Assembly (NCBI GenBank): GCA_964609365.1
Contig: CAZSRC010000027.1
Span: forward strand, 1-9,084
Direction of reading: 5' to 3'
From: GCA-002840305 sp964609365
Lineage (GTDB): Bacteria; Patescibacteriota; Patescibacteriia; Patescibacteriales; UBA12465
Length of the DNA: 9,084 nt
Shown: positions 6,328 to 9,084 of the stretch, in pieces
How positions within the stretch are numbered: position 1 is the first letter of the stretch
Layout of the letters: every line of letters starts with the position of its first letter
The notes under the pieces: generated by a model
The model's database searches: none
Seen by the model: the letters and a program-made list of their open reading frames with translations, nothing else
Told to the model about the DNA's origin: nothing
Translations under genes and position numbers: made by a program

Positions 6328-7536
6328 ATGCATATTAATGAAATATTTGAAATAGCTATAAAAAATAAAGCATCCGATGTTCACTTGGTCCATGGTTTAG
6401 CACCAATAATTAGAATTAATGGTGGTCTTTTTGTAATTGAACCTTCTACAAATAAAATTATTAATTTATCATCTGTTGATTATGATAATTTTGAATTTAC
6501 TCAAAGTGATAAACCATTAGTTTTAGATGAGTTTGCCGGAGCTGAAAAATATATTTTTTCTGACAATGGCGACATAATTAAAACAGACGAGCTTATTGAT
6601 AGGGAATATGATTTAAAAATTGTAAAATCAGCAGAATTAAAAAAGGCTATTTTTGGAATTTTAAGCAAGGAGCAAATTGAAAGACTCCAAGAAGAAAAAG
6701 ATTATGATTTTAGTTATCAATATAAAAATTATCGATTTAGGGTTAATGTTTCTTATGAGAAAGGAAATATGAAAATGGTTGCAAGAATTATAACAGAGGA
6801 ACAGCCAAGTCTAGAAGAAATTGGAATGCCAAAACATATTAATAATTTTTTAAAATTAGGACAGGGGCTTATTTTAGTTACTGGACCTACTGGCTGTGGC
6901 AAGTCAACTTCCTTAGCTGCTATGATTAATTATATTAACACTAATCGAAACTGTAATATAGTAACACTAGAGGATCCTATTGAGTTTGTATTTAAATCAA
7001 ATAAAAGTATTATAACCCAGAGACAACTAGGGACTGATATGCCTAATTTTTCTAGCGGTTTAAAGCATGTTTTAAGACAAGATCCGAACGTTGTTATGGT
7101 TGGCGAGATGAGAGATTTGGAAACTATATCAACAGCTATAACCTTGGCGGAAACTGGTCACTTAGTTTTGGCAACGTTACATACTTGCAATGCAGCTCAA
7201 ACAATTGATCGTATAATTGATATATTTCCCCCTTATCAACAAGATCAAATTAAATCTCAATTATCATTAATTTTATCTTTAGTAATATCTCAAGTATTAA
7301 TACCAAAAAAGGGTGGCGGAAGAGTTGCTGCCAGAGAAATACTTATTAATAATACAGCTGTATCTAATTTGATCAGAGATAAAAAAATTAGCCAAATAAA
7401 AAATGTTATTGAAACTCATTTATCAGAGGGGATGGTTAGTTTTGAAAGAAGTGTTAAGGAGCTTTATGAAAAGGGTCTGATTGAATTAGAGGATGCTCAG
7501 CTTTTTTTAAGTAATAAAGTAGTTACAGGAATTTAA
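6328..7536 (+). CDS. pilT: PilT-family type IV pilus retraction ATPase
   Basis: A 402-residue hexameric motor ATPase of the PilT/VirB11-like family, which depolymerises type IV pili at the inner membrane for twitching, attachment or DNA uptake. The N-terminal domain begins with ASDVHLV (15-21) and PIIRINGGL (26-34). The ATPase core has Walker A GPTGCGKST (186-194, Cys where Ser is usual), the Asp box VTLEDPIEF (212-220), Walker B and neighbours RQDPNVVMVGEMRDLET (250-266), and the His box ETGHLVLATLHT (275-286). The late segment AVSNLIRDKK (344-353) corresponds to the AIRNLIRE-type signature that marks PilT rather than PilB. Residues about 38-102 contain an acidic insertion, making the protein longer than typical PilT (about 345-370). 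I chose the ATG at 6328, ten bases after the rnc stop, because the sequence from there matches family N-termini. PilU-like function is the main alternative. Confidence 0.9.
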   Translation: MHINEIFEIAIKNKASDVHLVHGLAPIIRINGGLFVIEPSTNKIINLSSVDYDNFEFTQSDKPLVLDEFAGAEKYIFSDNGDIIKTDELIDREYDLKIVKSAELKKAIFGILSKEQIERLQEEKDYDFSYQYKNYRFRVNVSYEKGNMKMVARIITEEQPSLEEIGMPKHINNFLKLGQGLILVTGPTGCGKSTSLAAMINYINTNRNCNIVTLEDPIEFVFKSNKSIITQRQLGTDMPNFSSGLKHVLRQDPNVVMVGEMRDLETISTAITLAETGHLVLATLHTCNAAQTIDRIIDIFPPYQQDQIKSQLSLILSLVISQVLIPKKGGGRVAAREILINNTAVSNLIRDKKISQIKNVIETHLSEGMVSFERSVKELYEKGLIELEDAQLFLSNKVVTGI

Positions 7537-8390
7537 TTACTTTTATAAATATTTTTCCCATCGCTTATTATTTTAATACTTCCATCTTGATCAGTTCTAA
7601 ATATTAAAATATTTCTCTTTTCTAGTCTTTTTAATATTCTTAAGCTAGGATGGTTGAATTTATTATTTTTACCAACCATAATAATTGCAATTTTTGGATC
7701 TACTTTTTCCAAAAACTCTTCATCACTCGAGCTAATTGATCCATGATGAGCAATTTTTAATACATCACTTTTTATATTTATATTTTTTGTTATAATTTCT
7801 TTTTCTACTTCATTTTCAATATCACCAGTAAAAAGAAATTTTGAATTATTACAATCTAGCTGTGTTACTATAGATGAGTTGTTTAAATTAGCAACTTCTT
7901 TTTTTTCAAGATTCTCAAAGGGGTAAATTATTTTTATTAGGCATTTCTCGTCTAGAATAATTTCTGAGTTTTTACTTGGAATAATAATTGGAATATTTTT
8001 CAATTTAATTTTTTCTAATAAATCTAAATATAGAGGTGAATCATATTCAATGCCACTTAGTAGTATATTTTTTATTTTATATTTTTTTATAACATTATCA
8101 ATTCCCGCAATATGGTCATCATGTGGATGAGTTATTATTAGGAGGTCTACTTCTTTACTCCACCAGGGAATTTTTTTATTTAATTCTTTGACTCCTTTTT
8201 GATCGCCAAAATCAATAATTATTTTTTTCTTGTTTGGTGTTTTTATAAAAATAGCATCGCCCTGACCAACGTCTATAAATGAAACTTCTAGATTATAATT
8301 ATTTTGATAATATTGATAACTCAAATATAAATAAATAATAATAAAAATTAGGATCATTATTTCAATTACTTTTCTATTTTTTTTATTCAT
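7533..8390 (-). CDS. ComEC-like membrane-anchored metallo-beta-lactamase-fold hydrolase
   Basis: A 285-residue protein with one N-terminal membrane segment (about 8-25) after a Lys/Arg-rich start, so the catalytic domain probably faces outside. The domain opens with FIDVGQGDAIFI (38-49), characteristic of the ComEC/Rec2 C-terminal hydrolase, then FGD (61-63), the metal motif THPHDDHIAG (87-96; His88, His90, Asp92, His93), SSIVTQL (172-178), FTGD (187-190), KIAHHGS (212-218) and GKNNKFNHPS (240-249). It lacks the ComEC transmembrane channel domain, so it is a stand-alone version of the hydrolase module. In ComEC this domain is proposed to degrade one DNA strand during uptake. Here a nuclease or phosphodiesterase role is inferred only. 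It is convergent with pilT, the stop codons overlapping in TTAA. No convincing promoter is visible upstream on the minus strand. Confidence 0.85.
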   Translation of the reverse strand: MNKKNRKVIEIMILIFIIIYLYLSYQYYQNNYNLEVSFIDVGQGDAIFIKTPNKKKIIIDFGDQKGVKELNKKIPWWSKEVDLLIITHPHDDHIAGIDNVIKKYKIKNILLSGIEYDSPLYLDLLEKIKLKNIPIIIPSKNSEIILDEKCLIKIIYPFENLEKKEVANLNNSSIVTQLDCNNSKFLFTGDIENEVEKEIITKNINIKSDVLKIAHHGSISSSDEEFLEKVDPKIAIIMVGKNNKFNHPSLRILKRLEKRNILIFRTDQDGSIKIISDGKNIYKSN

Positions 8391-8510
8391 TTTTTTATTT
8401 TTAATTTTATTAGTTTATTTTATATTTTTTGAAATGAATTTTTTATAAATTTTTATTTTTTATTTTTTTTATTTTTTAAAAACATTATCTTAGCCTTTAT
8501 TTAATGGGTA

Positions 8511-8539
8511 TTGACATTTTTTTTAAATTAATATATACT
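8511..8539 (+). promoter_or_regulatory. Near-consensus sigma70-type promoter P1 upstream of 23S rRNA
   Basis: A perfect TTGACA (8511-8516) and TATACT (8534-8539, five of six) are separated by 17 bases. It is the best promoter in the window, with predicted start near 8546. It is directed toward the terminator-bearing element at 8611-8670 and the 23S gene. Its strength fits an rRNA or stable-RNA promoter. Confidence 0.75.
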
Positions 8540-8545
8540 GCTTAA

Positions 8546-8670
8546 TAGTTTATAAAGAACGTTGATCTGTTAAAAAAATATGTTTATTGATTATTTATTA
8601 ATAAATAAAAGTTAGCGGCTCCAAGCTTTTTATAAGCTTTTTTAGTGGCCGCTTTTGAAAGCGGTTTTTT
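8546..8670 (+). ncRNA. Putative small RNA or attenuated rRNA leader (about 125 nt)
   Basis: The segment is bounded by promoter P1 and an intrinsic terminator, so it is predicted to be transcribed as a discrete RNA. The first 65 bases are A/T-rich and show no strong fold. The 3' part folds into hairpin 1, pairing AGCGGC (8614-8619) with GCCGCT (8648-8653) around an inner AAGCTT/AAGCTT stem (8623-8628 with 8634-8639). The 3' strand of hairpin 1 is also the 5' strand of the terminator hairpin, so the two exclude each other. I do not recognise 5S, SRP, 6S, tmRNA or tRNA here. It could be an independent small RNA, or a leader that decides whether P1 transcripts reach 23S. The exact start is inferred from the promoter. 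Confidence 0.45.
8648..8670 (+). terminator. Intrinsic terminator upstream of 23S rRNA
   Basis: CCGCTT (8649-8654) pairs perfectly with AAGCGG (8659-8664) around a TTGA tetraloop, followed immediately by six T (8665-8670). This is a textbook rho-independent terminator and the most GC-rich stem in the intergenic region. It overlaps the 3' arm of the preceding hairpin. Confidence 0.75.
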
Positions 8671-8672
8671 CT

Positions 8673-8702
8673 TTGCCAAATTAATTTTTTAGATGTTATA
8701 AT
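8673..8702 (+). promoter_or_regulatory. Extended -10 promoter P2 for 23S rRNA
   Basis: TTGCCA (8673-8678, five of six) is followed after 18 bases by a perfect TATAAT (8697-8702) preceded by TGT, giving an extended -10 (TGTTATAAT). It begins two bases after the terminator T-run, so 23S can be transcribed even if P1 transcripts stop. Predicted start is near 8709, leaving a precursor leader of about 137 nt. Confidence 0.65.
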
Positions 8703-8720
8703 TTTGAATGTTATTTTTAG

Positions 8721-8746
8721 TAATATTTAAATAATAATATTTAAAT
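8721..8746 (+). repeat. Tandem 12-base direct repeat downstream of P2
   Basis: TAATATTTAAAT occurs at 8721-8732 and again at 8735-8746, a 14-base period. Each copy contains the palindrome ATTTAAAT. It lies just after the predicted P2 start. It could be a protein-binding site or merely A/T-rich background. Confidence 0.4.
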
Positions 8747-8768
8747 GATCATTAATAATTTAAAAATG

Positions 8769-8804
8769 TTTTATTGTTATTTTTTTGCAATTTCAACAAT
8801 AAAA
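8769..8804 (+). other. Perfect 10-bp stem in the 23S precursor leader
   Basis: TTTTATTGTT (8769-8778) pairs exactly with AACAATAAAA (8795-8804) around a 16-base loop. It sits about 40 bases before the expected mature 23S 5' end, in the precursor made from P1 or P2. It may guide processing or shield the pre-rRNA; it is too short and A/T-rich to be an obvious RNase III site by itself. Confidence 0.4.
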
Positions 8805-8845
8805 TTATAAATCAAAAATTTTTGAATTTAAAGTCAAAAATGTGA

Positions 8846-9084
8846 GAAAATCTCGTTAAGAGTATATGGTGGATGCCTTGACATAAAAAGACGATGAAGG
8901 ACGTAGCAGCCTGCGATAAGCTTCGGGGAGGTGGCAAGCAACCTTTGATCCGTAGATTTCCGAATGGGGAAACCTATCCTGTTGAAGACAGGATGCCCTT
9001 GCGTTAGCAAGGGGGAGTACCCGGTGAACTGAAACATCTTAGTAGCCGGAGGAAAAGAGAATAATAATTATTCCCTTAGTAGTG
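8846..9084 (+). rRNA. 23S ribosomal RNA, 5' portion (continues past the window)
   Basis: About 240 bases match the conserved beginning of bacterial 23S rRNA domain I: GGTGGATGCC (8868-8877), GATGAAGGACG (8893-8903), CTGCGATAAG (8911-8920), TTTCCGAATGGGGAAACC (8957-8974), GGTGAACTGAAACATCT (9023-9039) and GGAGGAAAAGA (9048-9058). The mature 5' end is placed near 8846 by aligning the conserved TAAG (8857-8860) with E. coli position 12; the error may be several bases. GC content rises sharply here relative to the flanks. Upstream there is no 16S 3' end, no anti-Shine-Dalgarno CCTCC and no tRNA within 455 bases, so the gene appears unlinked from 16S. Confidence 0.97.

Noticed and set aside
8391..8845. 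16S 3' end, spacer tRNA or 5S rRNA upstream of 23S
   Set aside because: I looked for GGATCACCTCC, tRNA T-arm GGTTCRANNCC and 5S core motifs on the plus strand and found none.
8834..9037. Minus-strand reading frame of 67 codons
   Set aside because: It lies entirely antisense to the conserved 5' end of 23S rRNA; such frames are common artefacts and it matches no protein family I recognise.
1..9084. Recoded UGA (code 4 or 25), suggested by the lack of TGA stops
   Set aside because: No in-frame TGA occurs in any gene, Trp is TGG and Gly is GGN, and proteins have normal lengths. Eight TAA/TAG stops are explained by A/T bias.

Overview
The window looks like a stretch of a very AT-rich bacterial chromosome, most likely from the candidate phyla radiation (Patescibacteria, Parcubacteria-like). 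This is inferred from a four-domain S1 protein with a Lys/Glu-rich tail, a short two-membrane-segment FtsH, an rpmF-nusB-rnc-pilT cluster, a stand-alone membrane-anchored ComEC-type metallo-beta-lactamase, and short gene spacing. Stops are TAA (six) and TAG (two). TGA is seen neither as a stop nor in frame, and Trp is always TGG, so nothing indicates recoded UGA. None of the seven visible gene starts has a recognisable Shine-Dalgarno sequence; the leaders are simply A/T-rich.

Layout: (1) 1-1280, the 3' part of a secreted or surface GLUG-repeat protein, the only accessory-type gene. (2) 1314-2702, a promoter, a structured leader and an S1-domain ribosomal protein. (3) 2741-4691, a possible terminator, a promoter and ftsH. 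(4) 4699-7536, a good promoter, a 5'-UTR hairpin, rpmF (bL32), an intrinsic terminator, then nusB, rnc and pilT closely packed. (5) 7533-8390 on the minus strand, a ComEC-like MBL hydrolase convergent with pilT; the two stop codons share one TTAA. (6) 8391-8845, 455 bases without a convincing gene. The first 120 bases are A/T tracts in which I see nothing. The rest holds a near-consensus promoter (P1), a transcribed element ending in an intrinsic terminator, a second promoter (P2), a tandem repeat and a hairpin. (7) From about 8846, the 5' end of 23S rRNA, cut by the window edge.

Theme: much of the window serves ribosome synthesis (S1, bL32, NusB for rRNA antitermination, RNase III for rRNA processing, 23S itself). 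FtsH handles membrane quality control. PilT plus the ComEC-like hydrolase hint at type IV pilus-linked DNA uptake. Promoters follow one pattern: TTGNNN, 17 or 18 bases, TATAAT or TATACT.

The most unusual part is upstream of 23S. No 16S gene or tRNA precedes it, so 23S appears to be transcribed separately from two promoters. Between them lies a compact element whose two GC-rich hairpins share the same strand and cannot form together. It is either an rRNA attenuator or a free-standing small RNA of about 125 nt.
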